Shown in pieces: positions 55,240 through 62,753 of a stretch of DNA of 64,000 nucleotides. The notes beneath the pieces are model-generated. The model made no database searches. It was not told where the DNA came from and worked only from the letters and a program-made list of their open reading frames with translations. This DNA is from Planctomycetota bacterium (GTDB taxonomy: Bacteria > Planctomycetota > Phycisphaerae > UBA1845 > UTPLA1), in NCBI GenBank assembly GCA_015654675.1, contig JAATGM010000060.1:62001-126000 (forward strand), written 5' to 3'. How positions within the stretch are numbered: the first letter of the stretch is position 1; the number at the start of each line of letters is the position of its first letter. The position numbers and the translations under genes are program-made.

Positions 55240-55994
55240 GTTTGCCCGCTGATGCAATTGGGCGGCTTGCCGATCTGATCCGATCCTCGAAGCACGCGAT
55301 CGCCTTCACCGGTGCCGGCATCAGCACTGAATCCGGCATCCCCGACTTTCGCAGTCCCGGCGGCCTGTGGTCGCGCTATAGGCCAGTTACGATCCAGGAC
55401 TTCGTCGCCAGCCACGAAGCCCGTCAAACGTTCTGGAAAATCCGTCGTGAGTCGTATGCTGACTTTGTTGCAGCTCGCCCCAATGCGGGGCACATAGCCA
55501 TTGCCCGACTCGAATCGACCGGCCCCATCGCTGCTGTCATCACGCAGAATATCGATGAACTACATCAACAGGCCGGCAGCAAACGCGTATTGGAATTGCA
55601 TGGAACCGCACGCCATGTGCTATGTCTTTCCTGCGATAAACGCTGGCCTGCCGCTGACATTCAGAAACGCGTCGTCGCGGGCGAGGATGTCCCGACCTGT
55701 GACGAGTGCGGCGGATGGCTCAAATCCGCCACGGTCTCTTTCGGCCAGCAACTCCCCGCCGACGTGCTTGCGGAAGCCGCACACCTCGCCAAATCCTGCG
55801 ATCTATTCCTGGCAATCGGCTCGTCGCTCACGGTCCAGCCGGCCGCCATGCTCCCCGTCTACGCTCACCAAGCGGGAGCAAAGCTCGTCATCATCAACCA
55901 AACTGAAACTCCGCTCGACGATCTCGCCGAGTTGATTATCAATCAACCTATTGGGCCGACTTTCGAGACCGTATTGCAATTACTGAGGAAATGA
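55236..55994 (+). CDS. Sirtuin NAD-dependent protein deacylase (CobB/Sir2)
   Basis: 252 residues. Motifs: GAGISTESGIPDFRSPGGLW (about 26-45) for NAD, TQNIDELHQ, the catalytic His in LELHGT, and zinc ligands CLSC and CDEC. The acyl-pocket Tyr/Arg pair of desuccinylases is not evident, so an ordinary deacetylase is likelier. The ATGA overlap with an exported protein's gene looks like compact packing, not shared function. It converges with coaD 17 bases away. Confidence 0.92.
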   Translation: MSLPADAIGRLADLIRSSKHAIAFTGAGISTESGIPDFRSPGGLWSRYRPVTIQDFVASHEARQTFWKIRRESYADFVAARPNAGHIAIARLESTGPIAAVITQNIDELHQQAGSKRVLELHGTARHVLCLSCDKRWPAADIQKRVVAGEDVPTCDECGGWLKSATVSFGQQLPADVLAEAAHLAKSCDLFLAIGSSLTVQPAAMLPVYAHQAGAKLVIINQTETPLDDLAELIINQPIGPTFETVLQLLRK

Positions 55995-56011
55995 CGCTTC
56001 GCGTGTTGCGA

Positions 56012-56527
56012 CTATTTCCGTTTCCGCCGATCGCGGCGGCGGGCATTCAGCCGCTTGGCCACCTGTGGTGGCACGAGTCCCACTAGCCGCGATGCATCCC
56101 CGCCGAATTCCATAACTTGCCGAATCAGCGTGCTGCTCGTCAGGGCGTACTGATCCCCGGTCAGCAGAAACACGGTCTCGACGTTTCCCGCGATCTGATT
56201 CACGTTGGCCTGCTGCAATTCCGAGCCCAGGTCCGACGAATCGCGGATGCCCTTGATGATCACCGACGCGTGCTTTTCGCGCACGAAGTCCATCGTCAGC
56301 CCGCCGTAGGCCTCGACCCGCACGTTCGACATGCTGTGCGTCAGCTCGCGCAACATCGCGACGCGCTCCGACTCTGTGAAGAAGGGCTGCTTTTCTGGGT
56401 TCCGGCCGACCGCGACGATCAACTCATCAAACAGCCGCCGCGCGCGACGGATGATGTCAACATGCCCGCTCGTCGGAGGATCAAACGTCCCCGCGAAAAC
56501 CGCGATCTTGCGCTTTGAATTGGTCAT
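56012..56527 (-). CDS. coaD: Pantetheine-phosphate adenylyltransferase
   Basis: 171 residues from ATG 56527. Nucleotidyltransferase motif GTFDPPTSGH (13-22) and the C-terminal SSTLIRQ motif are present. It joins 4'-phosphopantetheine with ATP to give dephospho-CoA, the fourth step of CoA synthesis. A longer reading to 56617 would cross the tRNA terminator and is rejected. The basic tail (RRRDRRKRK) is longer than usual. Confidence 0.93.
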   Translation of the reverse strand: MTNSKRKIAVFAGTFDPPTSGHVDIIRRARRLFDELIVAVGRNPEKQPFFTESERVAMLRELTHSMSNVRVEAYGGLTMDFVREKHASVIIKGIRDSSDLGSELQQANVNQIAGNVETVFLLTGDQYALTSSTLIRQVMEFGGDASRLVGLVPPQVAKRLNARRRDRRKRK

Positions 56528-56586
56528 GGAGTCGGATTGTCGCGGCCCGCTCGCCGGCTGTCGACCGCAACGGCCCGAAAACGGAA

Positions 56587-56612
56587 CCGGCCCGCGCGCT
56601 GGCACGGGCCGG
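56587..56612 (-). terminator. Terminator of tRNA-Arg
   Basis: Eight-pair stem CCGGCCCG (56605-56612 side on the minus strand) with CGGGCCGG around a ten-base loop, followed on the minus strand by TTCCGTTTTCG. It lies a few bases past the tRNA end. Confidence 0.65.
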
Positions 56613-56619
56613 AACAAAT

Positions 56620-56693
56620 CGCGCCCGGCAGGACTCGAACCTGCAACCTACTGGTTCGAAGCCAGCCACTCTATCCAATTGAGCTACGGGCGC
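56620..56693 (-). tRNA. tRNA-Arg (anticodon TCG)
   Basis: A complete cloverleaf of 74 bases including the discriminator G: acceptor GCGCCCG with CGGGCGC, D arm GCTC/GAGT, anticodon stem GCTGG/CCAGT with loop CTTCGAA (anticodon TCG, reading CGA codons), and T arm GCAGG-TTCGAGT-CCTGC. The CCA end is not encoded. Confidence 0.97.
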
Positions 56694-56746
56694 GGATGAG
56701 TCTGAAAAGAATAGCCCTGAAGCACATGCCCGTCAACGAATCGGGC

Positions 56747-57649
56747 CTACTGCACCTTCGTCAGCTTGCGCGCATCCGAATAGAGCGTGGAGTCCGGTGC
56801 GCCGAACCCGCTCACCCCCATCTGCTTGCAGACTTCCGGGTTCGACTTCACGCCCGACAGCAAGTACTCGCGCAGGAGTTGAACCTTGGCGGGATCGGTC
56901 TTTGGAGACGCAACCACCACCAATTCCGCCACCGCTTCCGTCTCACCGATCACGCGAAGCTGGTCCTTCGACGCACCTCCCAGGATCGATCCGCCGGTCG
57001 CAGGCATCGCGCTCCACGTCATCTCGTCGATCACGCCACACGCGATCCCGCCGTCAAACGCAACATTCTTTGCGACATCCGCCGCCCCGAACGGGCAGTG
57101 CAATCGGCCGTCCAGACTCAACGGAGGCAACTCCTTCTTCAGATCCGCCGGAGAAACGCCGGCCTTTTCGAGTGCCGCGCGCGCCGCGTTGTCGAGCAAC
57201 AAATCGTTGGCCGGGCCAAACGCAAATCGCTGACCCTTGCAATCCGCGGTCGATTGAAGATTTGAAGACGCCTTCGTGATGATCAATCCCTTGCGCGCCG
57301 GCTTCCCATCGCTGTTCAACCCGCCGGCCACCAATTCCGCCTTGCTGTCAACAGGCGTCTCGGCATACTCGCGGGCCGTCAAGACGGCGAACTGCACGTA
57401 CCCGCCATCAAGCTGTTTGCCGATCATCTCGCCATTCAAATACGGATCGAACACCACCGGCTGGTTGAAGAGCTTCTCGAGCTCCGGGTGCAACGCCCGA
57501 AACTCAGCCGGCAGCAAGACCGCGCCGATTCGCGTGCTTCCCACGTGAACCGCCGGCTTGCCGATGCTCGCCACTCGAGCGCCGCCCTGGCATCCGGCGG
57601 CGAAAACCAACCCTCCTGCGAGCAATGCGACCTTCACGAACCGCGACAT
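56747..57649 (-). CDS. PhnD-type ABC transporter substrate-binding lipoprotein
   Basis: 300 residues with lipobox FAAGC. The body matches the phosphate/phosphite/phosphonate-binding (PhnD/SsuA-like) fold: VVFDPYLNGEMIGKQLDGGYVQFAVLTAREY, then GQRFAFGPANDLLLDNAARAALEKAGV, then DGGIACGVIDEMTW. Usual partners (PhnC ATPase, PhnE permease) are absent. Orphan members in Planctomycetota may act as sensors, so the ligand is open. Confidence 0.82.
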   Translation of the reverse strand: MSRFVKVALLAGGLVFAAGCQGGARVASIGKPAVHVGSTRIGAVLLPAEFRALHPELEKLFNQPVVFDPYLNGEMIGKQLDGGYVQFAVLTAREYAETPVDSKAELVAGGLNSDGKPARKGLIITKASSNLQSTADCKGQRFAFGPANDLLLDNAARAALEKAGVSPADLKKELPPLSLDGRLHCPFGAADVAKNVAFDGGIACGVIDEMTWSAMPATGGSILGGASKDQLRVIGETEAVAELVVVASPKTDPAKVQLLREYLLSGVKSNPEVCKQMGVSGFGAPDSTLYSDARKLTKVQ

Positions 57650-57731
57650 CGCTTTTCTCCTGGTGCGGACATCAACTGTCTAAGCCGGACCGAGTATACG
57701 TCGGCCAAAGCCCCCATACAAGAATCGTCGA

Positions 57732-58193
57732 TCAACTGGAAAGCCCCGATTCCCAAAGAATTACGCCCAATTCCGCCGCATCCGCCTCCGAAAAAGACCC
57801 GACGTCAAAACTGTCTAAATCAAACACGCCCCAGCACGATCTGTCCGCATTCAGACAGGGCAAAACCAACTCACTCCGATCGCGCGGATCACAGGCGATG
57901 TAGTTCTCGCCCAGCTCCTTCACGTCGCGCACTACCAATGGCTGGCGCGACAGGAACACCTGTCCGCACGCCCCGTGCAGCCCAATCGGCGAGCAGGCCG
58001 GCTTATCGCGCCGGGCCGCCAGAATCAGTTCGTCAGGCCCCCCGGCCACATAGAATCCTAACCACGAAACCCCCGTCGGATGCAGCCCGTCCCACAACAA
58101 ATCGCAAACCGCCGACATCTGTGCCGAGCGATCGGACAATCTCGGAAGGCGACGAAAAAGGTCCGCATAGGGTCGTTCCATGGCAACTAACAT
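57732..58193 (-). CDS. GAF protein, free methionine-R-sulfoxide reductase type (fRMsr)
   Basis: 153 residues, one GAF domain. The three Cys of the reductase are in family positions: Cys67 (ACSPIG), Cys76 (GACG) and Cys101 (YIACD, followed by RSELVLP). In the characterised E. coli enzyme these reduce free methionine-R-sulfoxide. The start could be 58193 or ATG 58181; neither has a clear ribosome site. It is divergent from the aldehyde dehydrogenase gene, 47 bases away. Confidence 0.8.
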   Translation of the reverse strand: MLVAMERPYADLFRRLPRLSDRSAQMSAVCDLLWDGLHPTGVSWLGFYVAGGPDELILAARRDKPACSPIGLHGACGQVFLSRQPLVVRDVKELGENYIACDPRDRSELVLPCLNADRSCWGVFDLDSFDVGSFSEADAAELGVILWESGLSS

Positions 58194-58240
58194 GTCGGTT
58201 TCTCAACCTGCTTGCAAGCGCGCCCAGCTTCTTCGCTAGA

Positions 58241-59695
58241 ATGTCACCAATGCAGCGAATCAACCATTTCATTAACGGTCAGCCGAAGGCCCCGGAGAGT
58301 TCTGCCTATTTCGATTCTCTCGATCCGGCCACATCAAGACCACACGCCCACGTCCCAGACGGCGACGAACGCGACGTCGAAGCGGCCGTTGCCGCCGCCG
58401 AGCGTGCATTCCCGAGTTGGTCGCAAACGCCGGCCGCCGAGCGGTCACGCATCCTCCTCAAAATCGCCGACCTCATCGACGCCGACCTCGAACCGCTCGC
58501 TCGCGCCGAGTCCGCCGATGCCGGTAAGCCGCTAGGCCTCGCCCGCTCGCTCGACATACCCCGCGCCGCCGCCAACTTCCGCTTCTTCGCCACCGCTATC
58601 CTTCACTTCGCCTCCGAGGCCCATGCCACCGACGACCAAGCCATCAACTACACCCTCCGCGACCCGCGCGGCGTCTGCGGACTCATCGCCCCGTGGAATC
58701 TCCCGCTCTACCTGCTCACCTGGAAGATCGCCCCGGCCCTCGCCTGCGGAAACACCGCCGTCGCCAAGCCCAGCGAACTCACGCCGCTCACCGCCTCCAT
58801 GCTCGGCGACATCGCCACCCGCGCCGGCCTGCCGCCGGGTGTGCTCAACATCGTCCACGGCCTCGGCCACAAAGTCGGCGCAGCCATCGCCGCGCACCCG
58901 CGCGTCAGCACGATCTCCTTCACCGGCGGCACGATCACCGGCGCGAAGATCGCCGCCGCCGGCGCACCGCTATTCAAGAAAGTCTCGCTCGAACTCGGCG
59001 GCAAGAACCCCACCATCGTCTTCGCTGACGCCGACATGGCGCAGGCCATCCCCAACACGCTCCGCGCCGCCTTCGCCAACCAGGGTGAGATCTGCCTCTG
59101 CGGCTCGCGCATCTTCGTCGAGAAGTCCGCCTATCCCCGCTTCGTTGAGCAATTCGTCGCCGCTGCAAAGGCCCTCCGCATCGGCGATCCGCTCGACCCC
59201 GCGACTGACCAGGGCGCCCTCATCTCCGCCCAGCATCGCGAAAAAGTGGAAAGCTACGTGGAACTTGCCCGCAAAGACGGCGGCAAGATCCTCACCGGCG
59301 GCGGTCGACCTACGAAGGTTCCCGAGCGCTGTCGCGACGGCTTTTTCTTCGAGCCCACCGTCATCACCGACCTGCCGTCCAACTGCCGCGTCCTGCGTGA
59401 AGAAATCTTCGGCCCCGTCGTCACCATCACACCGTTCGCCGACGAAGCCGAAGCAATCGCCCTCGCCAACAGCACCGACTACGGCCTCGCCGCCTCGCTC
59501 TGGACCGCCGACCTCTCGCGCGGCCACCGCCTCGCCCGCCGCATTCACTCGGGCACGATCTGGGTCAACTGTTGGATGCTCCGCGACCTCCGCGTCCCCT
59601 TCGGCGGAATGAAACAAAGCGGCGTCGGCCGCGAAGGCGGACTCGAAGCCCTGCGGTTCTTCACCGAGCCGAAAAACGTCTGCGTAAAATACTGA
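58241..59695 (+). CDS. NAD(P)-dependent aldehyde dehydrogenase
   Basis: 484 residues from ATG 58241 (ATG 58250 also possible). The opening (RINHFINGQPKAPESSAYF) and the Pro-rich APWNLPLYLLTWKIAPALACGNT segment resemble the 2-aminomuconate/2-hydroxymuconate semialdehyde dehydrogenase group. Catalytic Glu is in SLELGGKNP and the catalytic Cys in GEICLCGSR. The enzyme oxidises an aldehyde to its acid; the substrate is not fixed by sequence. No catabolic operon surrounds it. It converges with sat, 12 bases apart. Confidence 0.9.
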   Translation: MSPMQRINHFINGQPKAPESSAYFDSLDPATSRPHAHVPDGDERDVEAAVAAAERAFPSWSQTPAAERSRILLKIADLIDADLEPLARAESADAGKPLGLARSLDIPRAAANFRFFATAILHFASEAHATDDQAINYTLRDPRGVCGLIAPWNLPLYLLTWKIAPALACGNTAVAKPSELTPLTASMLGDIATRAGLPPGVLNIVHGLGHKVGAAIAAHPRVSTISFTGGTITGAKIAAAGAPLFKKVSLELGGKNPTIVFADADMAQAIPNTLRAAFANQGEICLCGSRIFVEKSAYPRFVEQFVAAAKALRIGDPLDPATDQGALISAQHREKVESYVELARKDGGKILTGGGRPTKVPERCRDGFFFEPTVITDLPSNCRVLREEIFGPVVTITPFADEAEAIALANSTDYGLAASLWTADLSRGHRLARRIHSGTIWVNCWMLRDLRVPFGGMKQSGVGREGGLEALRFFTEPKNVCVKY

Positions 59696-59707
59696 TCGAG
59701 CTGGGCG

Positions 59708-60907
59708 CTACTTCTTCGCCTCTTCCTGGTAGTGCTTCATCAGAATCGCCGCAACTTCCGGCCGCGCAAATTCCGGCGGCAACGGCTGCCCCGCCGCCAG
59801 CAACTCGCGCACCTTCGTCCCCGACAAATTGATGTAATCCTCCGGCTTGTGATCCGGATGATCGCGCATCATCACCACCCGCCCGACCTTCTTCGACCAG
59901 GCCGTGTGATCGGCCTTGAAGATTTCAATCTCGAGCGCACCCGGCGGCAGCTCGTCAAAAATCGACTGTGCATCAAACGGCCCGTAGTAAGTCCCGACGC
60001 CCGCATGATCGCGCCCCACGATCAGATACGAACATCCCGCGTTCTGCCGAATGATCGAATGCAGCACCGCCTCGCGCGGCCCTGCGTACATCATGTCGAA
60101 TCCGTATCCGGCGATCATCACACTGCCGGGCTTGAAATACAGCTCGGCCATCTTGCGGATCGAAGCATCCCGCACGCCGGCCGGAATGTCTCCGGGCTTT
60201 AGCCGCCCGAGCACCATGTGAATCACCAGCCCATCCGCGCCGGTCGCCTCCATGGCCATCTTGCACAGCTCTTCATGGGCGCGGTGCATCGGGTTCCGCG
60301 TCTGAAACGCTACAACCTTCTTCCATCCGCGCTTCGTAATCTCCTCGCGTATCTGACCGGCCGTGCGGAAGGTGTCCGGGAACTCCGCCGGGAAGTATGA
60401 GAAATTCAAGACCTCGATCGGCCCGGAGATCAGCACATTCCCCGCCGCCGTGAAATCCGCCACGCCAGGATGCTTCGGGTCCGTCGTCCGAAACGTCCGC
60501 TCAATCAAAAACGACAACTGCTCCGGCGACACATCTTCAATCGCGGCAACATCCATCACCGCCAGAACAGGGTTCCCCGCTACGTTTGGATCGCGCAGCG
60601 CAATCCGCTTCGCCTTGCGAATCTCCGGCGTCACCTTGTCGCGTGGAACCAGATTCACCACCGGCACCGGCCAGGCCACTCCGCTCGGCAGCGCCATCTT
60701 CTCCGCCACGCTGGTCGCCTCAGCCAGGTTCATGAACCCCGAAAGCGGATTGAAATACCCGCTTCCCAGCATGACTGCGTTCGAAGCCGCCCCCGACCCG
60801 ACCACCAGCGAAGGCAGTCGCTGCGCCTCGGCCTCCAGAGCAGCCCGCCGCCCGGCATCGGCCACAAATCGTGCATTCAACGTTTTCGACCCATGCGGAT
60901 TCGTCAT
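59708..60907 (-). CDS. sat: ATP sulfurylase (sulfate adenylyltransferase)
   Basis: 399 residues from ATG 60907; the in-frame Arg-rich extension upstream to 61087 overlaps the SPFH gene and is rejected. Motifs QTRNPMHRAHEEL and GRDHAGVGTYYG are those of the homomeric enzyme that makes APS from sulfate and ATP. In this window it is the enzyme that could feed imported sulfate (see the SulP gene) into reduction or sulfation. No APS kinase or reductase gene is near, and no kinase domain is fused. Confidence 0.95.
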   Translation of the reverse strand: MTNPHGSKTLNARFVADAGRRAALEAEAQRLPSLVVGSGAASNAVMLGSGYFNPLSGFMNLAEATSVAEKMALPSGVAWPVPVVNLVPRDKVTPEIRKAKRIALRDPNVAGNPVLAVMDVAAIEDVSPEQLSFLIERTFRTTDPKHPGVADFTAAGNVLISGPIEVLNFSYFPAEFPDTFRTAGQIREEITKRGWKKVVAFQTRNPMHRAHEELCKMAMEATGADGLVIHMVLGRLKPGDIPAGVRDASIRKMAELYFKPGSVMIAGYGFDMMYAGPREAVLHSIIRQNAGCSYLIVGRDHAGVGTYYGPFDAQSIFDELPPGALEIEIFKADHTAWSKKVGRVVMMRDHPDHKPEDYINLSGTKVRELLAAGQPLPPEFARPEVAAILMKHYQEEAKK

Positions 60908-60998
60908 GATGTTTCTCGCGATCAGAATACCAGCAGAGCCGCGACACCCCGCCGCGGCTCTGGAGCAATTCACAGAATAGAGAACCCCCGGTTGCCGG

Positions 60999-62753
60999 TC
61001 AATCGCGGTCCTTGGATGGCGCCGCCGGTGTCGTTGGCGTCGCGCCCTGCCGCTGTTTGATGATCTCCGCCGCGCCGACCTCCTCAATCCGCTTCAGGTC
61101 TGTCCAAAACGTCCCTGGCCCGGCAAAGAACAGCTTGATGTCCGTCGGCTCGAAGTTCTTCGCAAATGTATAGAGGTTGTACGCCGTCCCCGACCCCAGC
61201 GCCGTCACCATCATCTTCCGCCCATCGGCCTCGGCCTGCCGCTTGAACCGCTCCACGTCAGTCCGTGCCTTGCCCAGCACCTGCGTCTTCTCCGCTTCGA
61301 GCATGGCCACCTGCTGCTCGATCTTCGCGACCTCCAGCCGCCCGCGCGCCGCTGTCTCGGCCGATTTTCGCTCGCCATCGGCCATGATCGTCGCCATCTT
61401 CTTCCGCGTCTCGGCCTGAATCGTCTCGCGCGCCACGTCCACCTTCTTCCGCGCCTCCTCAAGCAGCGCGAGTTTCTTTGCGGTCTCCTGCAGCTTCGTA
61501 TTGGTAATCTGCCGCTCGATCGCGATATAGCTGTTCTGGATTTCGGTTTTCAGATCGGTCACGCCTTCGCCGCCCGTCTGCCCCTCCCGGCTATAGACAT
61601 CGATCGAGCTGATCAGCGCCAGCAGCAGTTCAATATTCTTCTGATTGCAAACCTCACGCAGACTGTCAGTCAAAACCTTCTGAAACTCTTCGCGCCGATC
61701 TCCGCGAATAAAATCCCGCGCCTCGTAGAGCGATCCCTGGTTCCGGCAGATCGACCGCAACTGCGGCTTGATCACTTTCTCCAGCACTTCATGCGTCGTG
61801 CCGAACTCGTTAATCACCTCAGCAGCGTGCTTCGGGTGCAGCCCCCATACCACCGTCACGCCCAGCTCGATGTCATAGCCCGACTTCGACGGAAACCGGA
61901 TCGTGTCCTGCGACGCCTGCGTCGCAACCTGCGAAAACTCGTCAAACCCGACCTCCGTGATTTTGATGCGAACGACATACGGATTGAGGTAATAAACCCC
62001 CGGCGGCAAGACGTGCTTCAATGTCCCGCGCTGCCCGGCCACCGCCAGCGGCCGAATCCGCTTCGTCGTCGGCGCCAGCGCCGCGTCCTGCGAAGTCGTC
62101 GCCTGCGTCGGCACATCCGGGACGTCAATCATCTCCGGCTGCTCGCCCGACTGATTCGTCACCACGCCCACAAACCCGGCCGGAATCACCACCGCCGGCT
62201 CACGCCGCACCTCGTACTCATAAGGATTGATGCGATAAATTCCAGGCGTCAAAACCTCGCGAATAACGCCCTGGTACCCGCTCGCCCGATCAACCACTGC
62301 ATCCTTCGTCCCCTGCGGGCTGACCGGGCCGGTCTTGCGAACCAGAATCCCGACCTCAGGAAAATCGCCGGTGATGATATTCGCCCCGGGCCCGCCGCCC
62401 CGCGGCAATCGCTGAACAGAATGAACCCAGGTCCACGAATCCGGCCGACCCGCCTTGATCTCAACCAGCGGCTCAAGCTTCGTGTCCCACGAATACGGGT
62501 TCAGGAAGTATCGCCCCGGCCCCCACGTCTCGCGCTGAATGCCCTTCTGTCCCGCGTCGGCCAGCGTCTGACCGGGCGGCGGCTCGCTGCCGCCCTTGGC
62601 AATCCGTACCAAACAAGAGCCTGGCGGCACGTAAACCCGAAATACGCCAAACATGACCGCCGTCACGATCGCAACGATCAACACGCCGGCAATCACCAAC
62701 CGTCGAACAATGCGCCCGACCGACCCAAACGGTGTAGGCATGGCAGACATCAC
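60999..62753 (-). CDS. SPFH/band 7 membrane protein, copy 1
   Basis: 584 residues, GTG start overlapping the preceding stop (GTGA); an ATG at 62750 is the next codon. One N-terminal helix (VIAGVLIVAIVTAVMFGVF), repeated PG-rich loops (LTPGIYRINPYEYEVR, LPPGVYYLNPYVVRI), then an SPFH domain and a long coiled coil (about 430-530, ETIQAETRKKMATIMADGERKS). Flotillin-like families form membrane-organising complexes and may bind proteases. It is cotranscribed with the second SPFH gene. Confidence 0.85.
   Translation of the reverse strand: MMSAMPTPFGSVGRIVRRLVIAGVLIVAIVTAVMFGVFRVYVPPGSCLVRIAKGGSEPPPGQTLADAGQKGIQRETWGPGRYFLNPYSWDTKLEPLVEIKAGRPDSWTWVHSVQRLPRGGGPGANIITGDFPEVGILVRKTGPVSPQGTKDAVVDRASGYQGVIREVLTPGIYRINPYEYEVRREPAVVIPAGFVGVVTNQSGEQPEMIDVPDVPTQATTSQDAALAPTTKRIRPLAVAGQRGTLKHVLPPGVYYLNPYVVRIKITEVGFDEFSQVATQASQDTIRFPSKSGYDIELGVTVVWGLHPKHAAEVINEFGTTHEVLEKVIKPQLRSICRNQGSLYEARDFIRGDRREEFQKVLTDSLREVCNQKNIELLLALISSIDVYSREGQTGGEGVTDLKTEIQNSYIAIERQITNTKLQETAKKLALLEEARKKVDVARETIQAETRKKMATIMADGERKSAETAARGRLEVAKIEQQVAMLEAEKTQVLGKARTDVERFKRQAEADGRKMMVTALGSGTAYNLYTFAKNFEPTDIKLFFAGPGTFWTDLKRIEEVGAAEIIKQRQGATPTTPAAPSKDRD

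Noticed and set aside
56528-56617. N-terminal extension of coaD to 56617
   Set aside because: It would cross the tRNA terminator and adds residues without similarity; the ATG at 56527 begins the family core.
57488-58240. Upstream extension of the aldehyde dehydrogenase frame
   Set aside because: Overlaps the PhnD-like and GAF genes on the other strand and has no dehydrogenase similarity; family start is at 58241 or 58250.
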